A stretch of DNA of 64,000 nt from Treponema sp. GTDB taxonomy: Bacteria; Spirochaetota; Spirochaetia; Treponematales; Treponemataceae. The translations under genes were made by a program, and so were the position numbers. Shown one piece after another: positions 44,005-53,900 of this stretch (the stretch's first letter is position 1; every line of letters starts with the position of its first letter). The stretch lies in assembly GCA_024402695.1 (NCBI GenBank), contig JAKSTG010000001.1, forward strand, positions 62,001 to 126,000, in the 5' to 3' direction. Below the pieces are notes generated by a model, which was not told the DNA's origin, made no database searches, and saw nothing but the letters and a program-made list of their open reading frames with translations.

Positions 44005-44065
44005 GATCTTTTATTCCGCCAAATAAGAATTATTGGTTATAATGCATGTGTCAAAAGAGGACTTT

Positions 44066-45250
44066 ATGTTATTAAGTATTGCTGCGATTTTATTGGTTGG
44101 ATCAACACTTGGCTGGGTATGTAAAAAGATTAAACTGCCTGCTTTGGTGGGAATGCTGCTGACCGGAATAATACTTGGCCCTTATGTTTTTAATATTTTT
44201 GATGCTTCTATTCTGGCAATCTCAGCAGACATCAGAAAAATCGCACTTATTATCATCCTTACACGAGCGGGCTTAAGTCTTGATGTTTCAGGATTGAAAA
44301 AAATCGGACGTCCGGCTGTAATGATGTGTTTTGTCCCTGCAACTTTTGAACTTATCGGAATGCTTGCCTTAGCTCCGAAATTACTCGGAATATCTCTTCT
44401 TGAAGCTGCCGTTATGGGCGCAGTCCTTGCGGCAGTTTCCCCGGCTGTTGTTGTCCCTCGAATGGTAAAACTCATAGAAGAAGGCTATGGCGAAGAAAAA
44501 AATATTCCACAACTTATTTTAGCCGGAGCCTCAGTTGATGACGTTTATGTAATCGTTCTGTTCACTACCTTTATTGGAATGATTCAGGGAGCCGAGATTT
44601 CTGTAATGAGTTTCGTAAACATCCCAATTTCCATTGTTCTTGGAATTGGAATAGGATTGCTGACCGGAAGACTGCTGGCCTTTTTCTTCGGGAAAGTACA
44701 CCTCAGAGATACAGTAAAAATTCTTATAATGCTTTCCATCTCTTTTGTTTTAGTTGCAGTTGAAGATATGCTTACAACTGCAATCACTTTCTCAGCCTTG
44801 ATTGCAATAATGTTTACAGGTGTTTCTCTTCAAAAATACCGGAATGAGGTATCAAAAAGATTATCACAGAAATACAACAAACTGTGGGTCGGCGCTGAGG
44901 TGTTCCTTTTTGTTCTAGTAGGTGCCACTGTGAACATCAGTTATCTTGGAAAAGTCGGCGTAACAGCCATTTTTGTAATTCTGGGAGCTTTGATTTTCAG
45001 AATGCTTGGCGTTTTTGTATGCCTTCTTGGAACAAACCTGAATAAAAAAGAAAGACTTTTTTCAATGATGGCTTATACCCCCAAAGCCACAGTCCAGGCT
45101 GCAATCGGAGGAATCCCTTTGAGTTTAGGCCTTGCCTGTGGAGATGTCGTTTTGACAGTTGCGGTTCTTGCAATTGTCATCACCGCTCCTTTAGGTGCTT
45201 TTGCTATCGATTCTACATATAAGAAATTGCTTGATAGAAAAAAGGAATAG
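44066..45250 (+). CDS. Na+/H+ antiporter (CPA family)
   Basis: 394 residues from ATG at 44066 (MLLSIAAILLVG), chosen for AGAGG 5 bases upstream over a TTG at 44033. About twelve membrane segments; conserved ILLVGSTLGWVCKKIKLPALVGMLLTG start, LILAGASVDDVYVIVLFT (the paired Asp that bind the cation), and MAYTPKATVQAAIGG. It exchanges sodium or another monovalent cation for protons. It lies 61 bases after mgtE and may share its message. Confidence 0.9.
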   Translation: MLLSIAAILLVGSTLGWVCKKIKLPALVGMLLTGIILGPYVFNIFDASILAISADIRKIALIIILTRAGLSLDVSGLKKIGRPAVMMCFVPATFELIGMLALAPKLLGISLLEAAVMGAVLAAVSPAVVVPRMVKLIEEGYGEEKNIPQLILAGASVDDVYVIVLFTTFIGMIQGAEISVMSFVNIPISIVLGIGIGLLTGRLLAFFFGKVHLRDTVKILIMLSISFVLVAVEDMLTTAITFSALIAIMFTGVSLQKYRNEVSKRLSQKYNKLWVGAEVFLFVLVGATVNISYLGKVGVTAIFVILGALIFRMLGVFVCLLGTNLNKKERLFSMMAYTPKATVQAAIGGIPLSLGLACGDVVLTVAVLAIVITAPLGAFAIDSTYKKLLDRKKE

Positions 45251-45260
45251 CTTGCGATGC

Positions 45261-45277
45261 TGCATAATAACTATGCA
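45261..45277 (+). promoter_or_regulatory. Inverted repeat, operator candidate for the ABC permease/ATPase genes
   Basis: TGCATA-ATAAC-TATGCA, perfect 6-base arms. It occupies the -35 region of the promoter whose -10 is at 45295-45300. It shares TGCATAA with the argG boxes, but its half-site spacing is longer, so a common regulator is possible and not shown. Confidence 0.5.
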
Positions 45278-45294
45278 ATATCTGCTATTCCTTA

Positions 45295-45300
45295 TATACT
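45295..45300 (+). promoter_or_regulatory. -10 box (TATACT) of the ABC permease gene, leaderless type
   Basis: TATACT ends six bases before the ATG at 45307, so transcription should begin at or next to the start codon. No clear -35 hexamer at 16-18 bases; the inverted repeat fills that space. No ribosome binding site. Confidence 0.55.
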
Positions 45301-45306
45301 TAATCT

Positions 45307-45987
45307 ATGTCACCTCGTTATGTAAAAATGCTCCAGGCCATGTTCGCAGGCTGCGGAGTTTCGATTGAAGTTTTTTTCCTTACACTTTTATTTTCTATTC
45401 CGCTGGCACTTCCTATTGCATACGGAAGAATGTCTAAAAAGAAAATTCTTTCTGGAACAACCAATGTATTCCTGCTGATTATTCGCGGAACCCCACTTAT
45501 GCTCCAGCTGCTTATCGTTTATTTCGGTCCAGGCCTGTTCATCAACTGGCTGAACAAATCTTTCAACGCCGGAATAACTTTCCACTGGCCACGCTTTGTA
45601 GCTGCCATTGTGGCTCTTTCAATCAATTATGCCTGTTACTTTTCTGAAATCTACCGCGGTGGTATCGAAGCTATTCCAAAAGGACAGTACGAAGCTGCCA
45701 GCGTTCTTGGGTATACATCCAAACAGACCTTTTTCCGCATTGTTCTTCCACAGGTAATCAAACGCATCATTCCTGCCATGGGAAATGAAGTAATCACTCT
45801 GGTAAAAGACACAGCGCTTGTTTCTGTTATTGGTGTTATGGAACTTCTGATGGTGGCAAAAGAACGTCAGAGCGCCCTTTTCTCTTTCTGGCCTCTTTTC
45901 ATTGCCGGTATTTTCTACTTCGTAATGAACTGGGTTGTTGCTTTCGCCTTCCAGAAAATCGAAAAGAAACTGAATTACTACAAATAG
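45307..45987 (+). CDS. Amino-acid ABC transporter permease
   Basis: 226 residues, HisM/GlnP family, with about five membrane helices. Motifs: IIRGTPLMLQLLIVYFGP near 59-76 and the EAA loop YRGGIEAIPKGQYEAASVLGY near 115-135. Forms the membrane part of a polar amino acid importer with the ATPase encoded 21 bases downstream. The binding protein at 41758 is the likely partner. Confidence 0.94.
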   Translation: MSPRYVKMLQAMFAGCGVSIEVFFLTLLFSIPLALPIAYGRMSKKKILSGTTNVFLLIIRGTPLMLQLLIVYFGPGLFINWLNKSFNAGITFHWPRFVAAIVALSINYACYFSEIYRGGIEAIPKGQYEAASVLGYTSKQTFFRIVLPQVIKRIIPAMGNEVITLVKDTALVSVIGVMELLMVAKERQSALFSFWPLFIAGIFYFVMNWVVAFAFQKIEKKLNYYK

Positions 45988-46008
45988 GCTTCTGCAGGAG
46001 AAAACTAA

Positions 46009-46758
46009 ATGAACGAAATCATCAAAGTTGAAAACTTGAAAAAATCTTTCGGATCTACAGAAGTTATTAAAAATGTTTCTTTCTCTGTAGAAAAAGGTGA
46101 AGTACTGGGAATTATCGGACCTTCAGGTTCGGGAAAATCTACAATTCTCCGCTGTGTTTCTCATCTGGAAACTATTACAGACGGTTCTATTTCCATCTGC
46201 GGAAAATACCTGGTAAAAGACGGCGTTTATGCACCCAAAAAAGACCTTCAGTCCATCATGCTCAATGCAGGTCTGGTTTTCCAGAATTTCAATCTTTTCC
46301 CACACTACTCTGTCCTTCAGAATGTTACTGAACCACAGATCCGTGTACTGAAACGCTCAAAAGAAGAAGCCGTGGCCGTTGCCCGTGAACTTTTGAACCG
46401 TATGGGGCTTTCTGCCAAGGAAAACAACTATCCTTGTGAACTTTCCGGAGGACAGCAGCAGCGTGTATCAATCGCCCGTGCCCTGGCCCTTAAACCAGAG
46501 GTTCTGCTCTTTGATGAACCTACATCAGCCCTGGACCCTGAACTTACAGGCGAAATTCTTGCCGTAATCAAGGATCTGGCTGCCGAAAAGATGACAATGG
46601 TTGTAGTTACTCACGAAATGGCCTTTGCCCGTGACACTTCCAACCACATTATTTTCATGGATGGCGGAGTCATTGTTGAAGAAGGATCTCCTGAAGAAGT
46701 AATCAACAGTCCAAAAGAAGAACGCACAAAGCAGTTCCTGTCCCGCTTCAACAATTAA
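46009..46758 (+). CDS. Amino-acid ABC transporter ATP-binding protein
   Basis: 249 residues, GlnQ/ArtP family. Walker [10 protein letters not shown] (39-47), Q-loop [14 protein letters not shown], signature [16 protein letters not shown] (about 145-160), Walker [16 protein letters not shown], and switch His in [18 protein letters not shown] lies 7 bases before the ATG. Pairs with the permease just upstream. Confidence 0.96.
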   Translation: MNEIIKVENLKKSFGSTEVIKNVSFSVEKGEVLGIIGPSGSGKSTILRCVSHLETITDGSISICGKYLVKDGVYAPKKDLQSIMLNAGLVFQNFNLFPHYSVLQNVTEPQIRVLKRSKEEAVAVARELLNRMGLSAKENNYPCELSGGQQQRVSIARALALKPEVLLFDEPTSALDPELTGEILAVIKDLAAEKMTMVVVTHEMAFARDTSNHIIFMDGGVIVEEGSPEEVINSPKEERTKQFLSRFNN

Positions 46759-46774
46759 GAATTAAAACTGAAAT

Positions 46775-47398
46775 TTATAATTTATAAAGGATTAACAGCT
46801 CTGCTCCTGCATAATGGGCAGAGCTGTTTTTTTCAGGTCCAAACACATAAAAAGGAGTAACTCCCAGTTCAATTTTTCCGTTCAGTAAATTTGCCGGTGA
46901 AAATCTTAAACTAAGAGAACCTTCAAGCATCTGGTCAGCATAAACTTTATCCAGTTTATTATTGTATTTAGAATTAGCTTTAGGGAAATTAAGTTGAACT
47001 CCGTAATTCAATCCGGGCTGAATAACAACCTGGTTATTAAAAAATTCAAACCGTGCATATATTCCTGGAGCCAACTGAAGATTCCACAAATAAGACAAAA
47101 TATCATCTTTTAAGAAACCTGAATTTCCCCTTACTTTTACGCTAAAGCCAGGTTTCATAACCGGTAAAAGAGAAAGGTCATATTCTGCTTCCATTCCTCC
47201 ACCCAGATAATTTGAAACAAAGTCATTCAGATCGCCCATTGCAGCCTGCCAGGAAAAAGCACCCCCCACCCTCAGTACACTGTCTCCGTCCTGATATGTA
47301 AAACCTGGATCAATTTCCTCATCAGATTCTGCAGCCTGAGCAAAGAAAAATGAGGAAACTCCCATAATAAACAAAATAAATAAAAGAATCTTTTTCAT
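46775..47398 (-). CDS. Barrel-like secreted protein, last gene of the surface-protein operon
   Basis: 207 residues from ATG at 47396-47398 (MKKILLFILF), with GGAGG 7 bases upstream; a longer reading into the previous gene is rejected. Signal peptide ends near SFFFAQA. The mature start ESDEEIDPGFTYQDGDSVLRVGG resembles the start of the protein at 33518-34093. Then amphipathic beta strands with Tyr/Phe and Gly, ending LILYKL. Likely a small outer-membrane or periplasmic barrel. The 3' end doubles as a terminator hairpin for the convergent ABC operon. Confidence 0.75.
   Translation of the reverse strand: MKKILLFILFIMGVSSFFFAQAAESDEEIDPGFTYQDGDSVLRVGGAFSWQAAMGDLNDFVSNYLGGGMEAEYDLSLLPVMKPGFSVKVRGNSGFLKDDILSYLWNLQLAPGIYARFEFFNNQVVIQPGLNYGVQLNFPKANSKYNNKLDKVYADQMLEGSLSLRFSPANLLNGKIELGVTPFYVFGPEKNSSAHYAGAELLILYKL
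46794..46833 (+). terminator. Terminator of the ABC operon, inside the 3' end of the convergent gene
   Basis: AACAGCTCTGC (46794-46804) pairs with GCAGAGCTGTT (46818-46828), then a T run to 46833. It lies within the coding region of the opposite-strand barrel gene. Confidence 0.85.
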
Positions 47399-47414
47399 AA
47401 CAACACCTCCGGCT

Positions 47415-50400
47415 TTAATATTCTGCAGTTCGTTTAATTGCCTGGTAATTTGCAACCTGTTTACCGTATTCTGTTTCATAAGGAGTAAACTCAACAAAGT
47501 AACCGGTACAGCCATATCCACTACTCTGATTATTAAGATCTCCCTGGTTATTCCAGAATCCGTTTGCATAATAATCTTTTCCAGAAGGGGTCAGTCTTCC
47601 GGCAAGGAACTGTAAACATGGTTCACTTGTAGTGCTTCCAGATTCACCGTTTGGTTCTGCCCCTGCAGAGCCCCTGATAAGATACTGAGGATCTGTAGAA
47701 TCTATATCTGAAGTATATACATCACTATGAAGAGTTGCATTATTCCAGCGCTCAAATACACCATCAATTTTCCCGTAATTTGCGGCTGCAACTGACCAGA
47801 AACACATACCAGCTTCAGGACCAGCCTGCCAGTACCACTTAGAAGAAGATGTTCTTGCACCTGGAGTTGTTTTATTAGTAGAATTTGCAGTAACATCCTG
47901 GTCCCACCAAGGAATTTCCTCCCCATTTATTATGCCAGTTGTTTTAGCAACAGGAACAAAGGTTGCACCACCAGCCCAGCTCAACTGGTTTGGCTGAAGC
48001 TTAAAATAAGTATCATAAATATAATTATTTTCAACTTCAGATGTAATGTTCATCAGATAACCTTTTAAACCATTAAAAGATTTCTGTTTAGCCTTATTAT
48101 AAGAATTAGTCCACTTTATAAGTTGTAATTTTTTTCCATCATTAGAACCACTTGTTTGTGTAACACCATTATAATCTGTTTTATCTTCATCATTTTCGTA
48201 ATAATAACGCTTATAGAAGCTTCCATTAAAATATTTAAATTCTGCTCCGCCAGAACCATCTCCTTCACCACGGATAAAAGCAGAAGGAACTGTTTCTATA
48301 TTAAGGGTAATCTTTATTTTTTCTTCATCATTATTTTTCTTAAAATAAACCTGAGAAATAAAATCATTTATTATTAATGGAGTCAGAAGATCTCCGCTGG
48401 AGAATACCTGCATATATACGTAATTTTCTTCAAACTTTAATTCTTCAACATAAGTTAATGGTGTTGGCTGAGCCATATAAGTCAAAGTTGATTCCACAGT
48501 CTGTTCAGAGTCTGTTTTATTATTTGTAATTGTTGTTCTTTCATTTACACGGAAAGTCCCGTTTTCTATTGCCAGAGAGAATACTGAACAAGGTTTATTT
48601 ACAGTCTCTGCATCAAATCTGAATTCATCATCTTCCCACATAAGTTCATCTTCAGCGGGCAAAACAACACCGGAATTATCCGCCATGTTAATGTAAGTTT
48701 TTTCCACGCTATTAAATAGAACTTCCTTATTAGTAAGAATTATCTGTGTATAATTTTTCTTTGAAGAGTCATTTTCATCAGCAGCAACATTCCAACAGGT
48801 AAAATTTGCAAGGCTTGCATATTTACTGTTGGCAATTTCGGCAACAACATGTTCTTCATTTCTATCATAATTCTTTGTTGAAACACAGGTAACTTCATAT
48901 GGAGTTTTTGCAGTATCAGAAAGATTAGTCATCTGACCTACAATAAACACACGTTCAGAAGAAAGAGTATCCAGCATAATACCTTTTACAGAAGCTGCTG
49001 TTGTAGTTGTTGTTGAGTCCGGATTTATTACAGTTGCCTGATTTTCAATATTTCCAATCTGTGCAGTTCCACTTATACGAAGTGTAGATTTATTGCTGTA
49101 TTTTTGAGTCTGAGAATTCAGACCATATATTGCAGAAATCTTTCCGCCTGTCATGGTAAATACAAAGTCTGATTTAGGAACATAAGATCCGTCTGAACTT
49201 CCGGCACGAAGCTCATAATCTGTAAAGTCATTACTCTTACTGGTTGTAATATTAGTACAGGTAATCTGATAATCATCATCATTTACCAGACCGTCACCAT
49301 TATAATCAATATAAATAGAAGTTGCCGTATTTTTTGCATCAGTTCCTTTGATTATCAGATTAAAACCATTTGCATAAATGACTTTATTAATATCATCCGA
49401 ACGTGGAGCATCTTTCCAGTTTGCAAAAAGCACAAGATTTTCAAATACACCTTCTGTATCAATAATTATATTTCCATGAGTATCTGTCCAGGCATCAAAG
49501 AATTTATCATCTTTTCTTATATTCTCAATTGCGGGCAGAACAACTACTTCTTCGGCAGTAAAGGTTACCGGCGGAGTATAGGTATCTTCAAATTTATACC
49601 AGTATGCCTGTCCATCAGTCTGCGAAGTTGCGAAACCACCGCCATTATCCGAATAAGAAATTGTGTATTCTTTTGGAGTAATTCCTTCTGCCCTTATTAC
49701 AGTTGTTTCATTAACCGAATCAATTATTATGTCTGTATTAAAACTGGCACCATCAACAACTTGTTCATTCTGCGTTAACACAAAGCCGGAAAGAACTTCA
49801 TAACCATTTGAAAGTTTAATTTGGTATGTAAATGATTTTTCTGCCTGAACAACTGCAGAATTATCTTTCACATCAATACCGCCAGAAACAGGAACCATTG
49901 TGCTGTTTTTTACAGGAGTCATGTATATTGTATAATAATTCACATCCGCATTCTTATTTACGGAATTAAATTCAATACCGGTATTTTCATCATTTACAAA
50001 AATGTAGTAAGTTCCTTCTGCAACTGAAGAAATAAATTTACCACCTGCAGAATCTTTCAGCTGATATACTTTTGATGAATTAGTTTTATTTACCAGCGAT
50101 ACAGATTTACCCGAAGAAACCCATCCTGCATCATCTTTTTTAAGGGTAATTGTACAGGTGTAGGCATGCCAGTCATCATCAGTTAATTCAATTACAGATT
50201 TTGAAACACAACCTCCTGCAACAATGAGACTTTCAGCACAGGAATAAATCAGTGCATTATTCGAATCATAGAATTTTATAATGGCATATTGCTCTTTATT
50301 TGAATCAAGATTTTCAGTCTCATAAACGGCCTCCATTCTTCCCGAAACAATTCTAGAGACAATTTCGTCTCCTTCTTTTTCTTCAAAGATATCTTCACTG

Positions 50401-50894
50401 ACATAGGCGTATATTTTCGAAACAATGCTGTCTTTAGGATAACGGATTTTAACAGAGGCACTGCCCTTACCGCCTGAAACCGTATACATTAGAAAAGAAA
50501 GAGATTTATCCCCGGAAGACAAATCTATAGTCTGATTACCGGAAAATACTTTCAGCGAGTCGTTATAAGCATTCAGAGTAAATTTATAATTTGCAGGATC
50601 AAGAGGGATTCCCTGAACAAGCTGATCATAACTACGATTGCTGAACAGAACCTCAGGATCTTTTTGAGAAGCTTCACCAGGATTCTGAACCGCAACTAAT
50701 TCATAAGTAAAATCATTCCAGTCAAAAACCGGCATGGCGGTACGCGAATACATATCTCTAAGAGAAATATAAACAAGAGCTTTTCCGTCAGTCCGTTTTT
50801 CTTTTCCGAAAGTCTGTGTAACAGAAATGTCACATCCTGAAAGAATTATCAAAAAAAGTAAAATCAAAAGTAAAAAATTGTTCTTTGTCTTCAT
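47415..50894 (-). CDS. Large lipoprotein with a C-terminal C-type-lectin-like domain
   Basis: 1,159 residues. Lipobox LSGC (Cys near 21). Beta-rich body with a Listeria-Bacteroides-repeat-like unit near 400-505 (YTISYSDNGGGF to LVLFANWKDAP) and many Ser/Thr/Asn strands. The last ~200 residues look like a C-type lectin domain: KQKSFNGLKGYLMNITSEVENNYIYD (here cited as the typical first helix region), WYWQAGPEAG, then EPN in GAEPNGES, a late Cys, WNNQGDLN in the WND position, and GYFVEFT. EPN suggests mannose-type sugar binding; that is inference. Middle gene of the operon, 17 bases after the repeat protein. Confidence 0.8.
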   Translation of the reverse strand: MKTKNNFLLLILLFLIILSGCDISVTQTFGKEKRTDGKALVYISLRDMYSRTAMPVFDWNDFTYELVAVQNPGEASQKDPEVLFSNRSYDQLVQGIPLDPANYKFTLNAYNDSLKVFSGNQTIDLSSGDKSLSFLMYTVSGGKGSASVKIRYPKDSIVSKIYAYVSEDIFEEKEGDEIVSRIVSGRMEAVYETENLDSNKEQYAIIKFYDSNNALIYSCAESLIVAGGCVSKSVIELTDDDWHAYTCTITLKKDDAGWVSSGKSVSLVNKTNSSKVYQLKDSAGGKFISSVAEGTYYIFVNDENTGIEFNSVNKNADVNYYTIYMTPVKNSTMVPVSGGIDVKDNSAVVQAEKSFTYQIKLSNGYEVLSGFVLTQNEQVVDGASFNTDIIIDSVNETTVIRAEGITPKEYTISYSDNGGGFATSQTDGQAYWYKFEDTYTPPVTFTAEEVVVLPAIENIRKDDKFFDAWTDTHGNIIIDTEGVFENLVLFANWKDAPRSDDINKVIYANGFNLIIKGTDAKNTATSIYIDYNGDGLVNDDDYQITCTNITTSKSNDFTDYELRAGSSDGSYVPKSDFVFTMTGGKISAIYGLNSQTQKYSNKSTLRISGTAQIGNIENQATVINPDSTTTTTAASVKGIMLDTLSSERVFIVGQMTNLSDTAKTPYEVTCVSTKNYDRNEEHVVAEIANSKYASLANFTCWNVAADENDSSKKNYTQIILTNKEVLFNSVEKTYINMADNSGVVLPAEDELMWEDDEFRFDAETVNKPCSVFSLAIENGTFRVNERTTITNNKTDSEQTVESTLTYMAQPTPLTYVEELKFEENYVYMQVFSSGDLLTPLIINDFISQVYFKKNNDEEKIKITLNIETVPSAFIRGEGDGSGGAEFKYFNGSFYKRYYYENDEDKTDYNGVTQTSGSNDGKKLQLIKWTNSYNKAKQKSFNGLKGYLMNITSEVENNYIYDTYFKLQPNQLSWAGGATFVPVAKTTGIINGEEIPWWDQDVTANSTNKTTPGARTSSSKWYWQAGPEAGMCFWSVAAANYGKIDGVFERWNNATLHSDVYTSDIDSTDPQYLIRGSAGAEPNGESGSTTSEPCLQFLAGRLTPSGKDYYANGFWNNQGDLNNQSSGYGCTGYFVEFTPYETEYGKQVANYQAIKRTAEY

Positions 50895-50910
50895 AACTGC
50901 CTCCTTAAAA

Positions 50911-53900
50911 CTATTCTATTGTTGCAGTTACCCTTTGGGTAAAATTCTGACCATTCATTGTTACTTTTACCGTTATAGTATGAACACCCCTTCCTAAAGC
51001 CTGAGAAGTTCTTGTAAATACAGTTTCATTACTTGTATAAACCCCGTCTACGTACCACTGGTAGGTCCAGTTTTCAGTTTCATAACCAGACGGTAAAGTT
51101 ACAGAACAAACAACTTTACCTAAATCTTGAGTTTTCGCTAAAACAATGTCACCAAACATTGAAACCGTTCTTACAGATTCTGTTGAAATCCAATAGGCCT
51201 GAAAGAGCTTATCTTCTGAATCGAATTTCTGGTTTTCTATTTTGAATGAAGAATTAGAAACGATATTTCCGTTATATTTCCATCCGCCAAAAGTCCAGCC
51301 TGACTTTGCAGCTGTCGGAGTTCTTTCAGGATCAAAAGCCGCATCATATTTTCCTGAAACTTCACCTTGTCCCGCTGTAATATTTCCACCATTAGCGTCA
51401 AAAACAAACCTGGAAGGATTTCTTGTGTAATAAATATCTACAACAGTTGCTCCACCGTCTTTTATGGCCTGCTGGGCAAAAGGGCTTACTGTGAAACCTT
51501 TATATGTTTTAGCTACAGCTTCTGTTTCATCTCCGATTTCTTCACCTTTTTCTATTACTTCTGAATCCAGACTGTAATTTGACTTATCTGAACTGTTATT
51601 GCTTGTAAGATTTTCAAGCCAGTGCCGGATTTTATATTCATATCCATCTCCCATTTTCCACTGGGCCTGAAGAACAATATTTGAAACACCGAATGTTGTA
51701 ACAACACCCACAAGTTCATCAAGTGAATATTTTCTTAAATCTGAAAGGTTTTTCCATCCGTCAAAATCATTTGCACGTTTTCCAATTTCAGAAAAGTCAG
51801 GGAGAGTTACGGCTTCACCGTATTTACCGGATAATTCCCTGACAGAACTTTCAGGAACAACAGTTGTCTTATCATTTCTGTAACTTAGATAATTCCAGTA
51901 TCCGCCGTTCAAATCAAAGGTTATTTTTGAAGTATTTCGTTTATAGTAAACATAAACCACTGTTGAACCGTCTTCTTTTATTTCCTGCTGGACTATTTCT
52001 TTTGCAGTAAAGCCAGGAATTTCCTTTGCAACTGCTTCAGTAAAATATTCCGGAACTCCGGTTTTAGTAGTATCAGAACTGTTTAAAACATAATTTGAAG
52101 TATTTTCGGAATCAGCACTTTCCAAAGTTTCAGTCATAAAATTAACTTTATATGAAACAGGATCTTTTACAGTCCAGACAGCAGTAAAACTGAGTTTTCT
52201 GGCAGGAATTGTTTCAGGAAGATCCTTTCTTAAAATAACTTCATCAGTGTCATTATTCTTCAGACCTGTCAGTTTCATTCCTGTTTTCTTAAGAGAGTTA
52301 AGGACACTCCAGTCGATATCTGTACCATATCTTCCATTTTGAGTTTTCTTAGATACATCCTGAGTCACAGTCTTATCTGCTTTCCAGTCATCATAATTCC
52401 ATAAACCTTCATCTGGAGAAATCTCAACTGCATAGGAATTTCTGTTGTAATAAATATTTACAACAGTTAATCCATTAGCGGTCACTTCCTGCTCTGAATG
52501 AGGCTTAGCTGTAAAACCTGAAATATTTTTAACACAGCTTTGAGTCTGAGTTTCCGTTTCAGGAATTCCCTGTCTGATTTCTGTATACTCAGATTTTTTA
52601 TCATAGTTTTCTTCAGACTCTACACTGTTATCTGTACAATCTACTTTTTCGAAATAATGAACAACCGTATAATTTACAGGTTGTCCTTCTTCCCACATTG
52701 CGGTGTAATTTTCATTACCAGCAGGATAATTTTCCGGTAAGGCAGGAATCACAGAACCATTACTCAGAACAAAATTCTTTAAAACGGAACTTTTCTTTCC
52801 GGCATGATTCAGAAGTCCTTCAAAAACCTGCGCGGTACTTTCACCAAATCTTCCTGTAAAGCTGCGGTCTGTTTTATCTTCTTCAATAGCAGGATTCTGC
52901 TTTTTTTCTGAATAATTCCAGAGTCCTTCCCCAATGCTTACAGTAACCGTAACTTCATTTCTTACATAGTAAACATCAACAGAAGTTGTCCCGTCTTTAG
53001 CAATTTCTTTTTCAAAATGAGGTCTGGCTGTAAAGCCCGGAACAGTTTTTGCACAACTCTGGGTTTGAGTTTCATCCTCTGGAAGTCCATATATTGTGTC
53101 TGTAAAAGCAGCCTCAAGTTCATAATTTTCATCTGTTTCTACGCTGTTATCTGTGCATTCCAGCTTCTCAAAGTGATGAAAAACTTTGTAGTTAACAGGT
53201 GGTTCCAGTTCCCAGGCCGCAATATAAGTTTCATCTGCTGCAGGATAACTTTCAGGTAAACCAGCAATAATTGAACCATCGGACTTAACAAAACTCTTTA
53301 AGAAAGAACTTTTCTTTCCGGCATGATCCAGAAGTCCTTCGAAAGACTGTGCAGTACTCTCACCAAATCTTCTTGTAAAACTGCGGTCTGTTTTATCTTC
53401 TTCAACTGAAGGATCAAGTTTTCTTTCAAAATAATTCCAGAGTCCTTCCCCAATGCTTACAGTAACCGTTACTTCATTTCTTACATAATAAATATTAATA
53501 ACTGTTGTTCCGGTTAAATAGATTTCTTTTTCTGCATGTGGCTTTGCTGTAAAACCTGATATTATTTTTCCGCAATCCTGAGTCTGGGTTTCTGTTTCCG
53601 GTAGCCCCTGTCTGATTTCTGTATATTCCGGAACAACATCATAATTTTCTTCTGTCTCTATGCTGTTGTCTGTGCATTCCAGCTTTTCAAAATGATGCAC
53701 AATTTTATAATTGACCGGCTTTTCATTTTCCCATATTGCAGTATAAGTTACGTCTTCTGCAGGAAAATATTCCGGCAAAGCTTCCCTTTCTGAAAGGTCA
53801 CTCAAAACAAAATTTTTCAGCACGGAACTTTTCTTTCCGGCGTGATCCAGAATTCCTTCAAATGCCCGTACGGTACTTGCACCAAATCTTCCTGTAAAGC

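Noticed and set aside
46775..47569. 264-residue reading of the last surface-operon gene
   Set aside because: The first 57 codons overlap the previous gene in another frame; the ATG at 47398 has a strong ribosome binding site and a clean signal peptide.
47415..48110. C-type-lectin end of the lipoprotein as the target of a diversity-generating retroelement, as in Treponema denticola
   Set aside because: No reverse transcriptase gene, template repeat or adenine-mutation pattern was found in the window, and the domain lacks the formylglycine-enzyme-like RGGSW pattern of such targets.
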